Assembly (NCBI RefSeq): GCF_003917135.1
Contig: NZ_RPDI01000008.1
Coordinates: 46,203-110,202 of the forward strand
Reading direction: 5' to 3'
DNA: 64,000 bases
DNA from: Leucobacter chromiireducens
GTDB lineage: Bacteria > Actinomycetota > Actinomycetes > Actinomycetales > Microbacteriaceae
The position numbers and the translations under genes were made by a program. The notes under the pieces are model-generated. The model saw only the letters and a list, made by a program, of their open reading frames with translations, ran no database searches and had not been told where the DNA came from. This document shows, piece after piece, positions 47,325-56,166 of this stretch; position 1 is the stretch's first letter; every line of letters starts with the position of its first letter.

Positions 47325-48734
47325 ATGATTCAGGATAACAGAGCGGCCGAGATCGCCGCGCAGCTGCGCGCTCGGATCGCCGAGCTCCCCGCGGGGACGC
47401 GCCTGCCGGGCGTGCGCGCGCTCTCGAGCGAGTTCAGCGCCAGCGCCGCAACGGTCTCCGCGGCGCTCGCCCAACTCACCGCCCTCGGGCTCATGCGCGC
47501 CGAGCCCGGCCGCGGCACCTTCGTGCTCGACCGCAGCACGCAGCGCGAGCCCGACTTCACCTGGCAGACCCAGGCGCTCGGCGGGGCGCGCATCGATCCC
47601 GATCGAGCCGCGCGCCTCGGCGGGTACGGCGGGGCGGACCACCTGCCGCTCAGCTGGGGGTACCTCGCGCCCGAGCTCACGCCGGCCGAGGAGCTCCAGC
47701 GGATCGCGGCGCGCGCAGGGAAGCACCAGCGCGCGTGGGCGATGACGCCGCCCACCGGCTCCCCCGAGCTGCGCCGCGTGCTCGCGGCGCCCTACCGCGC
47801 CGACCCCAGCGAGGTGCTCGTCACCGCGGGCGGCCAGCAGGCGCTCGTGTTCGCGATGCGGACGCTCGCCGAGCCCGGCGCGACGCTCATCACCGAGAGC
47901 CCGAGCTACCCCGGCGCGATCCTCGCCGCGCAGAGCAGCGGGCTGCGGCTCGCCCCGGTGCCGAGCGACGCCGACGGCATCCTCGTCGACCGGCTCGAGG
48001 ACGAGCTGCGGCGCACGGGCGCGCGCCTCGTGTATCTGCAGCCCGGCTTCGCGAACCCGACGGGCGCCACGCTCAGCCCCGAGCGCCGCGCACGCGTGCT
48101 CGAACTCGCGGCTGCGTACGGTGCGTTCATCATCGAGGACGACTGGGCGAGGCACCTCGGGATCGACGCCCCCACCCCGCCCCCGCTCTTCACCGCCGCG
48201 CCGGACGGCCACGTCGTCTCGGTCCTGACGCTCGCGAAGCCCGCGTCGCCCGGGCTGCGCCTCGGGGCGCTCGTTGCGCGTGGGCCTGCCGCGGCGCGGC
48301 TCCGCGCCTCGCGCACCGCCGAGGATCTCGGGGTCGCGCCTCTCGTGCAGGAGACCGCGCTCGGCCTCCTCACCTCGAGCGCGTGGCCGCGACACCTCGC
48401 CCGCCTCGCGCCAGCGCTCGCGGAGCGCCGCGACGCGCTGCTCGCCGCGCTCGCGGAGTCGGTGCCGGCCGTGCGGGTCGTCTCGGTGCCCCGCGGTGGC
48501 CTCCACGTCTGGGCGCGCCTGCCGCTCGACGCGGACACGGGCGCCGTGTGCGCCGCGGCCGACGCCGCCGGTGTGCTCGTCGGGAACGGCGCGCACTTCT
48601 TCGTCGACGAGCCGCCGGCCGCGCATCTCCGCTTCTCCTACGGTGCCGGCACCCCGGCGCAGTTCGCCGAGGGTGCCCGGCGGCTCGGCGCGCTCCTCGC
48701 GGGCGCCCCGACGCACGCACTCAAGGAACCGTAG
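47325..48734 (+). CDS. MocR-type GntR/aminotransferase transcription regulator
   Basis: A 469-residue fusion of a GntR winged helix (about 1-70, with GTRLPGVRALSSEFSASAAT) and a type I aminotransferase-like domain (about 100-465). PLP residues include the YLQPGFANPTGATLS segment and the Lys of SVLTLAKPASPGLRLG. MocR proteins use PLP to sense amines or vitamin B6 and usually regulate a divergent neighbour, here the GNAT gene. It is not clearly PdxR or GabR. Confidence 0.9.
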   Translation: MIQDNRAAEIAAQLRARIAELPAGTRLPGVRALSSEFSASAATVSAALAQLTALGLMRAEPGRGTFVLDRSTQREPDFTWQTQALGGARIDPDRAARLGGYGGADHLPLSWGYLAPELTPAEELQRIAARAGKHQRAWAMTPPTGSPELRRVLAAPYRADPSEVLVTAGGQQALVFAMRTLAEPGATLITESPSYPGAILAAQSSGLRLAPVPSDADGILVDRLEDELRRTGARLVYLQPGFANPTGATLSPERRARVLELAAAYGAFIIEDDWARHLGIDAPTPPPLFTAAPDGHVVSVLTLAKPASPGLRLGALVARGPAAARLRASRTAEDLGVAPLVQETALGLLTSSAWPRHLARLAPALAERRDALLAALAESVPAVRVVSVPRGGLHVWARLPLDADTGAVCAAADAAGVLVGNGAHFFVDEPPAAHLRFSYGAGTPAQFAEGARRLGALLAGAPTHALKEP

Positions 48735-48899
48735 TCCCCACTCAAACCCGGCGCGCTCGCGTCGAGGCTGCATACCGCTGACCGGGAGGCCACCCGGTCC
48801 CTGACCAGGCTCATGGCGGACCAGGCTCACGAGGCTCGCAGTTCGGGCGAACCACCGCACCACAGACGGTCTCCCGATGCAGCGAGGATCCCCGCGCCA

Positions 48900-49209
48900 A
48901 TGGCACGTCCGTCACGCACCACCGCCCGCCGAGACCACACCCCGCACGCGAGCGCTCAGAAGCCGAGCACCCGGGCCGCGCAGGCCCCGCTGCCCTCCGT
49001 GTCCGTCGTCATCCCCGTGCTCGACGAGGAGCGTATGCCCGAGCGCTGCCTGCGTGCGCTATCGCGGCAGACCGTCTCCCCCGAAGAGATCATCGTGGTC
49101 GAGAACGGCAGCACCGACGCGAGCGCCGCGGTCGCCGAGCGCGCTCCGCTCGTCCGCGTCGTGCACGAGCCGCGCACCGGCATCACCTACGCGCGCCGCG
49201 GCCGGGCGT
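48900..49209 (+). pseudogene. Truncated family 2 glycosyltransferase
   Basis: The frame encodes the start of a GT2 domain: SVSVVIPVLDEERMPERCLR, then SPEEIIVVENGSTDASAAVA and VRVVHEPRTGITYARRG. After that it loses similarity and the DXD motif and the rest of the enzyme are missing. The break is near 49200, next to an 11-bp copy of part of inverted repeat A. Confidence 0.6.
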
Positions 49210-49300
49210 CGCAGCGCGCGCGGGCGCCGGAGTCTCGGGACGCTTCGCGACAGGTGCGGAGAAATCTGACACCCGTCGAGTATCCCAGTGCACCGCTCCC

Positions 49301-49984
49301 CTACACGTCGTGCCGCGCGGGCGGCAGCTCCCCGTGCTCGTAGCCGAGGATCACGAGCTGCACCCGATCGCGGGCCTGCAGCTTGGCGAGAATGCGGTTG
49401 ACGTGCGTCTTCACGGTCGCCGTGCTGAGGAACAGCGCGGCGGCGATCTCGGAGTTCGTCAGGCCAACGACGACCGCGCGGAACACCTCGTACTCCCGCG
49501 GCGAGAGGACCGCGGCCGGCGACGGCTGCTCCGCCACCGCGGGCTTCGGCTCGGCCGCCACCCAGGACTCGATCAGCCGCGTCGTCACCCGCGGATCGAG
49601 CACGCTCTCCCCCGCCGCCACGGTGCGAATGGCGTCCACGAGCTGTGTCGGGGTCGCTGTTTTCAGGAGGAACGCGCTCGCCCCGGCTCGGAGGCTCTCG
49701 AACACATAGGCGTCGAGGTGGAAGGTGGTGAGGACAATCACCCTGGTCTCGGGCAGCGCGGACGTGATCCGCTGCGTCGCCTCGATTCCTCCCATGCCCG
49801 GCATCCGCACGTCCATGAGCACGATGTCCGGTGCCAGCTCGGTGGCCCGCGCGACCGCTTCCTCGCCGGTCCCCGCCTCGCCGACGACCATGAGGTCGCC
49901 CGTGCTCTCCAGCACGAGGGCGTTGCCGGCGCGGATGAGCTCGTGGTCGTCGACGAGCAGCACGCGAATGGGCGCGTCAGTCAT
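49301..49984 (-). CDS. LuxR/NarL-type response regulator
   Basis: A 227-residue regulator. The receiver domain (about 5-122) has Asp12, Asp13 and phospho-acceptor Asp58 in LMDVRMPGMGG, with the Lys in FLLKTATP. The C-terminal helix-turn-helix (about 160-222) has LSPREYEVFRAVVVGLTNSE and STATVKTHVNRILAKL. The ATG overlaps the kinase stop. With the kinase it probably controls the upstream ABC genes. Confidence 0.93.
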   Translation of the reverse strand: MTDAPIRVLLVDDHELIRAGNALVLESTGDLMVVGEAGTGEEAVARATELAPDIVLMDVRMPGMGGIEATQRITSALPETRVIVLTTFHLDAYVFESLRAGASAFLLKTATPTQLVDAIRTVAAGESVLDPRVTTRLIESWVAAEPKPAVAEQPSPAAVLSPREYEVFRAVVVGLTNSEIAAALFLSTATVKTHVNRILAKLQARDRVQLVILGYEHGELPPARHDV

Positions 49985-51170
49985 GGTGGATCTCCGTCGT
50001 CTCGGTGGGCAACTGTGCGCTCGTGCGCCAGCCGCGCCCGGGGAGCGGCCCCGACTCCGCGCTTCCGCCGAGCGCGCGGGCGCGCTCCTGGATCCCGACG
50101 AGTCCGTGCCCGGGCAGCACGACGGCAGCGTGCGGCGCGCCATCGTCCTCGATCCGGATCGAGACCCGGCCCCGTTCGTGCAGGATCGTCACCTCGACGC
50201 GCGTGGGTTCCGTCGCGTGCCTGAGGGTGTTCGTGAGCGACTCCTGCACGATGCGATAGAGCGCCTGCCGCAGTGCGAGATCGTCCGGGATCGGCTCGCC
50301 CGCGAGCGTCAGTTCGACGGGCAGTCCCGCGGCGCGAAACCCCGCGATGAGTTCGTCGAGGCTGGGGAGGTTGTCCCCGGAGTGCATCAGCTCAGCGTCG
50401 AGCGTCGCGTCGGTGCGCCGGAGCATGCTGAGGGTGCGGTGCATGTCGCCGAGCGCGTCCCGGCCAACGGTCGCGATGCGCTCCACCGCGGCGTCAGCGC
50501 GCGCCGGCTGCCGCTCGCGCGCGCTGACCGCGCCGTTCGCGAGCGACACGATCACGGTGAGCGCGTGCGCGACCACATCGTGCATTTCGGCGGCGATCCT
50601 GGTGCGCTCGGTGAGCGCCGCCCGCTCGATGCGCTCGTTGACGAGGTCGACGACGCGCGCGGTCCGCTCGCGGCGGCTCTGCACGATCACCCCGGCGGTG
50701 AACGCGATCAGCACGAAGGGTTCGAGCGTGACGCGTGGCGGCGTGACTCCGGCGAGCGAGAACGGAATGGTCGCGAGCACGCTCGCCGCAATGCCGACGC
50801 CGTAGCCGGCGATGGCGCGCGCGAGCGGCTGCGTGGCCGCGACGGTGTACAGGGCGAAGGCGAACGGGAGCATGGGGAACGCGGCTCCCGGGCGCGCGAG
50901 CGGACTGAATGCGCACGCGAGCGCAACGATCACCAGCACGGGAAACGGGTAGCGTCGGCGGAGGAACAGTGCGGCGGCGGTGACGGCCAGGAGCGGAACG
51001 GCCCACCAGCCGAAGTCGTACGCGCGGAGCAGCAGCGCGGCGAGGTGCGGCCCGCAGGCGAGGAGCACAACCACGGTGTCCCCCACCTCCGGGTGGCGGC
51101 GCAGCCACGCGCGAACCGCCGACGGCCGCCGCCGGAGATCGGCGGCGCGCAGCGTCAGGTCGTCAGCCAT
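49977..51170 (-). CDS. NarL-type sensor histidine kinase
   Basis: A 397-residue kinase with five or six membrane helices (about 30-165) and almost no external domain, like intramembrane-sensing kinases. The HisKA_3 motif ALTERTRIAAEMHDVVAHAL has phospho-His197. The ATP-binding part ends with DDGAPHAAVVLPGHGLVGIQ. It overlaps the regulator gene and follows the ABC genes by about 70 bp. A stimulus such as a cell-envelope antibiotic is inferred from gene neighbours. Confidence 0.92.
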   Translation of the reverse strand: MADDLTLRAADLRRRPSAVRAWLRRHPEVGDTVVVLLACGPHLAALLLRAYDFGWWAVPLLAVTAAALFLRRRYPFPVLVIVALACAFSPLARPGAAFPMLPFAFALYTVAATQPLARAIAGYGVGIAASVLATIPFSLAGVTPPRVTLEPFVLIAFTAGVIVQSRRERTARVVDLVNERIERAALTERTRIAAEMHDVVAHALTVIVSLANGAVSARERQPARADAAVERIATVGRDALGDMHRTLSMLRRTDATLDAELMHSGDNLPSLDELIAGFRAAGLPVELTLAGEPIPDDLALRQALYRIVQESLTNTLRHATEPTRVEVTILHERGRVSIRIEDDGAPHAAVVLPGHGLVGIQERARALGGSAESGPLPGRGWRTSAQLPTETTEIHHD

Positions 51171-51238
51171 GCGTCCTCCTCAGCCGGCCGCGCTGCCGCG
51201 CTGGCCTCTCCCCCCATTGTCGCTGACGGCCCCACTAC

Positions 51239-52048
51239 TCAGTTGTCGGTGGCGTCCCGCAGCTTCAGCAGCGTCCACGCGGCGATGACGGCCGCGAGCA
51301 CCCAGGCACCCAGCACCGCTCCCCCCTGCCAGTCGCTGAGCCCGGCGAGCGTATCGAAGTTCGAAATGAGTCGCCGACCCGCGATGGTGGGGAGGAAATC
51401 CGCGGCGATGTTCACGACCGGGATCGAGGAGAGCACCGGCGGCACCACGAGCGTGAGCGCGAGAACGGCGCTCAACGCTGCGACGGTGTGCCGGATCGTC
51501 ATCGCGACCGCCGCTGCGAGGATCCCGATCAGCGCGAGGTAGAGTCCCGAGCGCGCGCTGAGGGACGCCGCCTCAGCCCAGTCGAACGTGTACTGCACCT
51601 CGCTGCCGCGCAGAATGAGTACCGAAAGGGCGAGAGATGCGGCGGCGCCCAGAGCGCCGACAACGCACCCCACGGCCCCCACCACCCCGAGCTTGCCCAC
51701 GAGCCACGGGCTCCGCGTGGGAAACGCGAGCAGTGACTGCCGCACGTGGCCGGAACCGTACTCCCCGGTCACGGACAGCACCGCGAGGATCACCATCGCG
51801 ATCTGCGCCCAGAGCACGGCGTCGACGAACATCATCGGCGTCGCGGAGATCTCCTGCCCGGCGAACCGCTCGTCCGTGAGCCGCGCGATCAGCGCTGCCG
51901 ACAGGAGGGCCCCCGAACCGACGATCACCAGGAAGGCGACCCCCATGATCACGCGACGAGAGACGAGCGACCACAGCTGCACCCACTCCGCGCGGATCGC
52001 GCCGCGGAATCGGGGCTGTGCGGCGAGGGGTTTCGTGTGAAGAGTCAT
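51239..52048 (-). CDS. ABC transporter permease, second of a pair
   Basis: A 269-residue ABC-2-like permease with six predicted helices. After FRGAIRAEWVQLWSLVSRRV come helices near 30-55, 85-105, 120-145, 165-185, 190-210 and 240-262. TGEYGSGHVRQSLLAFPTR is a typical cytoplasmic loop of this family. It is 18 bp after the first permease gene. It resembles LanE/LanG-type immunity subunits. Confidence 0.85.
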   Translation of the reverse strand: MTLHTKPLAAQPRFRGAIRAEWVQLWSLVSRRVIMGVAFLVIVGSGALLSAALIARLTDERFAGQEISATPMMFVDAVLWAQIAMVILAVLSVTGEYGSGHVRQSLLAFPTRSPWLVGKLGVVGAVGCVVGALGAAASLALSVLILRGSEVQYTFDWAEAASLSARSGLYLALIGILAAAVAMTIRHTVAALSAVLALTLVVPPVLSSIPVVNIAADFLPTIAGRRLISNFDTLAGLSDWQGGAVLGAWVLAAVIAAWTLLKLRDATDN

Positions 52049-52066
52049 GATTGCATCTGCTTTCTG

Positions 52067-52849
52067 TTACACATCACGGCGGTGGAGCACGAGGGCCGCG
52101 GCAACGAGCGAGGCGAGCGCCCACGCCCACAGCACGGCTCCCCCAGCGAGCGGCGTGAGCGCCGCGGCACCGGGGCCGTCCGCGAGGAGTCGGCCGCCAG
52201 CGAGGAGTTGACCTCCCGCCGGGGCAGGAAGATAGGACGCCGCGCGCTGCACCGCGACAACGGGCACGAGCGTGATCCCCATGGGGAGGCCCCAGACGAA
52301 GCCGATGACGGTGAGCATCGCGCCCACCACGTTGCGAACGACCACCGCGATGCCGGCCGAGAGCACCGCGATGCCGGCGAGGTAGACACCCGCGCCGAGC
52401 GCCACGCGAACGCCGAGCGACGCACTGCCCAGAGTCATCTGCCCCACGACGACCCCGAGCGCGACGGCGCAGCCGGCACCGAGCGCGCCGACCCCGAACG
52501 CGACGCCCGCGAGCGCGACGGCTTTCCCCAGCAGCACGTGCCAGCGGCGCGGCACCGCGAGAAAGCTGATCTGCGCGGTCCCCGAGGTCCACTCTCCGCA
52601 TGCGAACACCGTCGCGAGCACCGCGACGATGAGTTGCGCCCAGGAGACCCCGGTGAGCAACTCGGTCAGCGTCACCGCCGCCGCATCGCCCGTGCGGACC
52701 CACACGAGCATGGCCGCCATGCCCACGATCAGGACGAACGCCGACAGCGAGGTCACCAGGTACGAATGAAGCGTCCGAAACTTCACCCACTCAGCACGCA
52801 TCGCCCGCGCTGCGGTGGGCGCGGCTTCCGTCAGCTTGGCTTCACTCAT
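52067..52849 (-). CDS. ABC transporter permease, first of a pair
   Basis: A 260-residue permease with six predicted helices and the same layout as its neighbour, including ACGEWTSGTAQISFLAVPRR as the family loop. Its ATG overlaps the ATPase stop as ATGA. The two permeases are about the same length and share RAEWVKF/RAEWVQL starts, so they are probably ancient duplicates that form a heterodimer. Confidence 0.85.
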   Translation of the reverse strand: MSEAKLTEAAPTAARAMRAEWVKFRTLHSYLVTSLSAFVLIVGMAAMLVWVRTGDAAAVTLTELLTGVSWAQLIVAVLATVFACGEWTSGTAQISFLAVPRRWHVLLGKAVALAGVAFGVGALGAGCAVALGVVVGQMTLGSASLGVRVALGAGVYLAGIAVLSAGIAVVVRNVVGAMLTVIGFVWGLPMGITLVPVVAVQRAASYLPAPAGGQLLAGGRLLADGPGAAALTPLAGGAVLWAWALASLVAAALVLHRRDV

Positions 52850-53781
52850 CGGATCGGTTCCCCGGTGCCGGTCTCCAGAGTGCCGCCCGCGCGGTACTCG
52901 ACCGCGCCGCGCGTCAGCTCGGTGTACGCCTCCTCGAGGGTGCGATGGATCGGTGCGAGTTCGAGCAGCACGATTCCGGCGGCCGCGGCACGCTCCGCGA
53001 TCGTGTCAGCGGACAGCCCCGAGATCTCCGCCCGCTCCGCGTCGCGCGTCACCGACGTCACGCCGGGCGCACCCAAGAGCCGCATCAGCTCGGGCAACTG
53101 CGCGGAGCGGACCGCGACGCGGTGTGCTGGCGCGGTGAGCTCCGACAGCGGCGCGTCAGCGATCAACTCCCCGCGACCGATCACCACAATGTGCTCCGCC
53201 ACGAGCGCGAGCTCGCTCAGGAGGTGAGAGGAGAGAAAGACCGTGCGCCCCTCCGTCGCGAGGTGGGCGAGCAGCTCACGCATCCACGCGACGCCCTGCG
53301 GGTCGAGCCCGTTCACCGGCTCATCGAGAATCAGCGTGTGCGGGTCGCCGAGCAGCGCCACCGCGATCCCAAGCCGCTGGGTCATACCGAGCGAGAAGCC
53401 GCCCACCTTGCGCGTCGCGGCCTCCCCGAGGCCCGTCAGCTCGATCACCTCAGTGATGCGACGGCGCGAGATGCCGTGCGTCACGGCCACGGCGCGGAGG
53501 TGGTCGATCGCGCGACGCGAGCGGTGCGCCGACCTCCCGTCGAGGAGCGTGCCCACCTCCCGCAGTGGCGCACGGAGTTTCGCGTACGGTTTCCCGCCGA
53601 TCAGGGCCTCGCCCGCGGTGGGGCGGTCCAGCCCGACAATCGCGCGGATCGTCGTGGACTTCCCCGATCCGTTGGGCCCGAGAAAGCCGGTCACGCGGCC
53701 CGGCTTCACCTCAAACGTCAGATCCCGTAGGGCCCACTTCGTCCCGTAGCGCTTGCTGAGCGCCTGCACCTGCACACTCAC
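52846..53781 (-). CDS. ABC transporter ATP-binding protein of the permease pair
   Basis: A 311-residue ATPase, first gene of the five-gene operon. Walker A GPNGSGKST is near residue 38, signature FSLGMTQRLGIA near 135, and Walker B LILDEPVNGLD near 158. The C-terminal 80 residues are typical of drug- or lantibiotic-type exporters. The GTG at 53781 is preferred because GGAGG lies 6 nt before it; the upstream ATG would remove that SD. It may form a LanF-like immunity pump with the permeases. Confidence 0.9.
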   Translation of the reverse strand: MSVQVQALSKRYGTKWALRDLTFEVKPGRVTGFLGPNGSGKSTTIRAIVGLDRPTAGEALIGGKPYAKLRAPLREVGTLLDGRSAHRSRRAIDHLRAVAVTHGISRRRITEVIELTGLGEAATRKVGGFSLGMTQRLGIAVALLGDPHTLILDEPVNGLDPQGVAWMRELLAHLATEGRTVFLSSHLLSELALVAEHIVVIGRGELIADAPLSELTAPAHRVAVRSAQLPELMRLLGAPGVTSVTRDAERAEISGLSADTIAERAAAAGIVLLELAPIHRTLEEAYTELTRGAVEYRAGGTLETGTGEPIR

Positions 53782-53895
53782 GTCCGACCTCCGTTGCATC
53801 CGGTGAATTGCTTGTCGTATTCACGCTACGGAGCCGGCTCCGGGCTGCACTGCCACCCACGGGTTGAGCTCGGGCGCACCTCACCGGGAAATGAA

Positions 53896-53923
53896 AAGGC
53901 CCCCGGGCAATCCCGGGGGCCTT
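53896..53923. terminator. Strong isolated hairpin terminator
   Basis: AAGGCCCCCGGG and its perfect complement flank CAAT. T-rich sequence follows on both strands. It lies between the ABC operon's 5' end and the decayed accessory patch, with no intact gene ending at it on either side, so it probably belonged to a lost gene. Confidence 0.75.
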
Positions 53924-53987
53924 CTTTCAGTGGGCCCGCCCGGGCGATTCTCACACAAGCGCCCGGCGCTGAAATCCTTGATTCGCC

Positions 53988-54470
53988 GTGTGCTCAAGGG
54001 TTCTGAGCGACGCGGAACTCGACGAAGCTCAACATCGTTCCGGCTATGACTTGCCTCCGCTCGAAGAGAGCATCGAAGTGTTCCGGGCAACGGGCCTTCC
54101 CGTCACGCTCGCCCAGTCCGGTGCGCCGATCCCGAACGGTCCCCGCGCGATCCGCACCGTCCACCAGGGAGACGCTGTCGGAGAACCGCGCATCACACGC
54201 AAACTCATCGACCACGCCCTCGCAGAACAAGCGCGACCGTCGCCGGAACCTCGTAGCGCACTCGATGTTCTCTGTCCTCGCGAGTACGACGTGTTCCTCG
54301 CGATCGCCACGGGCATGACCAATGCGGAGATCAGCGCACGGCTCCTTCTCTCGCCGGCAACCGTCAAGAGCCACATCAATAAGGTGTTCGGCAAACTCGG
54401 TCTCCGCGACCGTGCACAGGCGGTCATCCACGCTCATCGACTGGGCAACTTAACCGGCCTGCAGCCACGC
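53988..54470 (+). pseudogene. Fusion remnant of a histidine kinase and its response regulator
   Basis: The open frame starts with a kinase piece (SGYDLPPLEESIEVFRATGL to PIPNGPRAIRTVHQ) that aligns with the kinase in this window around residues 260-300. At about residue 60 (near 54168) it switches to the end of a receiver (GDAVGEPRITRKLIDHALAE) and then an intact-looking LuxR domain (PREYDVFLAIATGMTNAEIS to SHINKVFGKLGLRDRAQAV). The kinase ATPase part and most of the receiver are gone. A deletion within a kinase-regulator gene pair explains this. The frame runs on without a stop into the next gene. Confidence 0.7.
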
Positions 54471-54599
54471 CAACGCCGTTCTGGGATGCGCAGGCGGCAG
54501 GAGTCATTCAACCCGTGGTTGGTGGCCTGCCACTGTCCGAGACTCGTAACGTGGAATCGGAAGCCACAACGGTTCTTCAATATCCACGGAGGAGTCACC

Positions 54600-54971
54600 A
54601 TGCCTCAACTCATCGGTGCTGTGCTCGTGGTCCTGCTCGGCATGCTGGTGCTGTGGTGGGCCCGAGCGAGTCAGCGCGGAACTCTTCGCCAGCAATGGAT
54701 CTTCGGCTACCGCACCGCTCTCACTCTGCACGACAAGAACGCCTGGATCGCCGTCCACAAAGCGACTGCCCCATACCTGTACATCGGTGGAATCGGGGCA
54801 ATCGGGGCTGGAGTCGTGGCCAGCGTACTCGCCGTTACCGAACTCAGCACCACTGCCGCTGTACTTCTGGGAGTGGCCGTGGCTTGGATTCTCCTCTGGG
54901 TCATCGTCTCGTTCTTCCCTGCTGCCGCCGCCGCCCGCGCGTACAAGCGAGCAACATCGGAACAGTCTTGA
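54600..54971 (+). CDS. SdpI-like small membrane protein
   Basis: A 123-residue protein with three predicted membrane helices (about 4-22, 58-80 and 85-112). The segment IFGYRTALTLHDKNAWIAVH resembles the SdpI/YhfL family motif, GxRTxxTxxxxxxWxxxH. SdpI gives immunity to a secreted killing peptide in Bacillus, but many family members are uncharacterised. GGAGGAG lies 5 nt before the ATG. It shares its frame with the upstream fusion remnant, but its own SD and start make it a separate gene. Confidence 0.7.
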   Translation: MPQLIGAVLVVLLGMLVLWWARASQRGTLRQQWIFGYRTALTLHDKNAWIAVHKATAPYLYIGGIGAIGAGVVASVLAVTELSTTAAVLLGVAVAWILLWVIVSFFPAAAAARAYKRATSEQS

Positions 54972-55941
54972 CATCCGCGCGCAAGGGGCCTTCTCTGCCT
55001 CGAAAGACAGCCGGTCTGTAGAGAGCGGAACCTCGTTCTCGCCCATCGTCACCCGCACACGAACCGACTATCGTCCGATCCAACCGATCGAATTTGACTA
55101 TGTGGAGTTCATCATTGTGCGGGCCGGGAGTGCTCGGCTGTTCAGCGAGTTCGGCTGTCAACATGCACGCCTCGGCGATGACATCGTGCTCGCCGACAGC
55201 ACCCTCTGCGGAGCTGAGCCTGAGGGGTGGGGAACGGCTACAACCGCGTATCTCGACCGTGGCTCGGTGATCGATCAGGTGTTCTGGCAATACGCCGCAA
55301 AGTTCAAGGATCGGCTCGACGCTCGTAGCTTTCTCAAAACGATCTATGCCGAGCCCGCGCAGCTCGTCAGGATCTGTGAGGACCGCGCCGGATTGCTGAT
55401 GCCGTGGCTGGATGAACTCGCGGCCTTGAGCGTTGAGGGTCCATGCGCAGAGCCCTGCTATCGAGCGCAGGCTCTGCTCTCAGCTGTCCTCGATGTCATC
55501 GTTCCCTATCCTGCTATCACCGGCCAACGGGTCACGTTGACCCAGCGGAGCCCGGCCGTACCGTCGACTCCGCGGCATCGTATGTTTCGGCCCCTTCGCC
55601 CTGAAGTACGAAGCGTCGCCGATCTCCTTGCCACTGCAATGGATCGACGCTGGTCAATGCCTGAGCTGGCTGACGCGGTGCACCTGTATTCCTCGCAGCT
55701 GCGCCGGGTATTCACTGATGCGTTCGGGAAGTCACCGATCGCGTATCTGACGATGTTGCGTGCGGAGCGAATGGCGAACTTGTCGAAAGCCACGGAATCG
55801 CCGATCTCAGTCATTGCGGCTTCTGTCGGCTGGGGTGATCCTGACTTCGCAGCCCAGCAGTTTCGACGGAGCATCGGGATCACTCCGAGCGAGTATCGCC
55901 GGATCAGCCAGCAGCGTCTGTCGCCGTCGTACCCCGAGTGA
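54970..55941 (+). CDS. AraC-family regulator with no ordinary start codon
   Basis: The frame encodes an AraC-type protein of up to 323 residues. The N-terminal sensor-like domain has FSPIVTRTRTDYRPIQPIEF. The C-terminal double helix-turn-helix has WSMPELADAVHLYSSQLRRV, GKSPIAYLTMLRAERMANL, ISVIAASVGWGDPDFAAQQF and the final GITPSEYRR. Between the preceding stop and the conserved region no ATG, GTG or TTG is in frame; the first is a GTG at 55102, inside the sensor domain. Either the gene is 5'-truncated or frameshifted, or it uses a rare start. Confidence 0.65.
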   Translation, partial: DIRAQGAFSASKDSRSVESGTSFSPIVTRTRTDYRPIQPIEFDYVEFIIVRAGSARLFSEFGCQHARLGDDIVLADSTLCGAEPEGWGTATTAYLDRGSVIDQVFWQYAAKFKDRLDARSFLKTIYAEPAQLVRICEDRAGLLMPWLDELAALSVEGPCAEPCYRAQALLSAVLDVIVPYPAITGQRVTLTQRSPAVPSTPRHRMFRPLRPEVRSVADLLATAMDRRWSMPELADAVHLYSSQLRRVFTDAFGKSPIAYLTMLRAERMANLSKATESPISVIAASVGWGDPDFAAQQFRRSIGITPSEYRRISQQRLSPSYPE

Positions 55942-56166
55942 ACGCGCGTGCGTCCGGGTGAAACGACCATGATTCGATGCTCGGATCTCCAGGCTTCCTG
56001 CTGCTGAGGGAGTGGTGGGTGACCACGTCGGGTTCAGTGATGCACCTGACGGTCGCTCACAATCTGTCCGTCGTCCGTCTCGATTGCGTTTCCTGAGTTC
56101 CTTCGCGCACCTTCTGGTCGCAGAGGTCACCCGCCGTGTGCGGAGCCTCGCGGACGGAGGACCACC

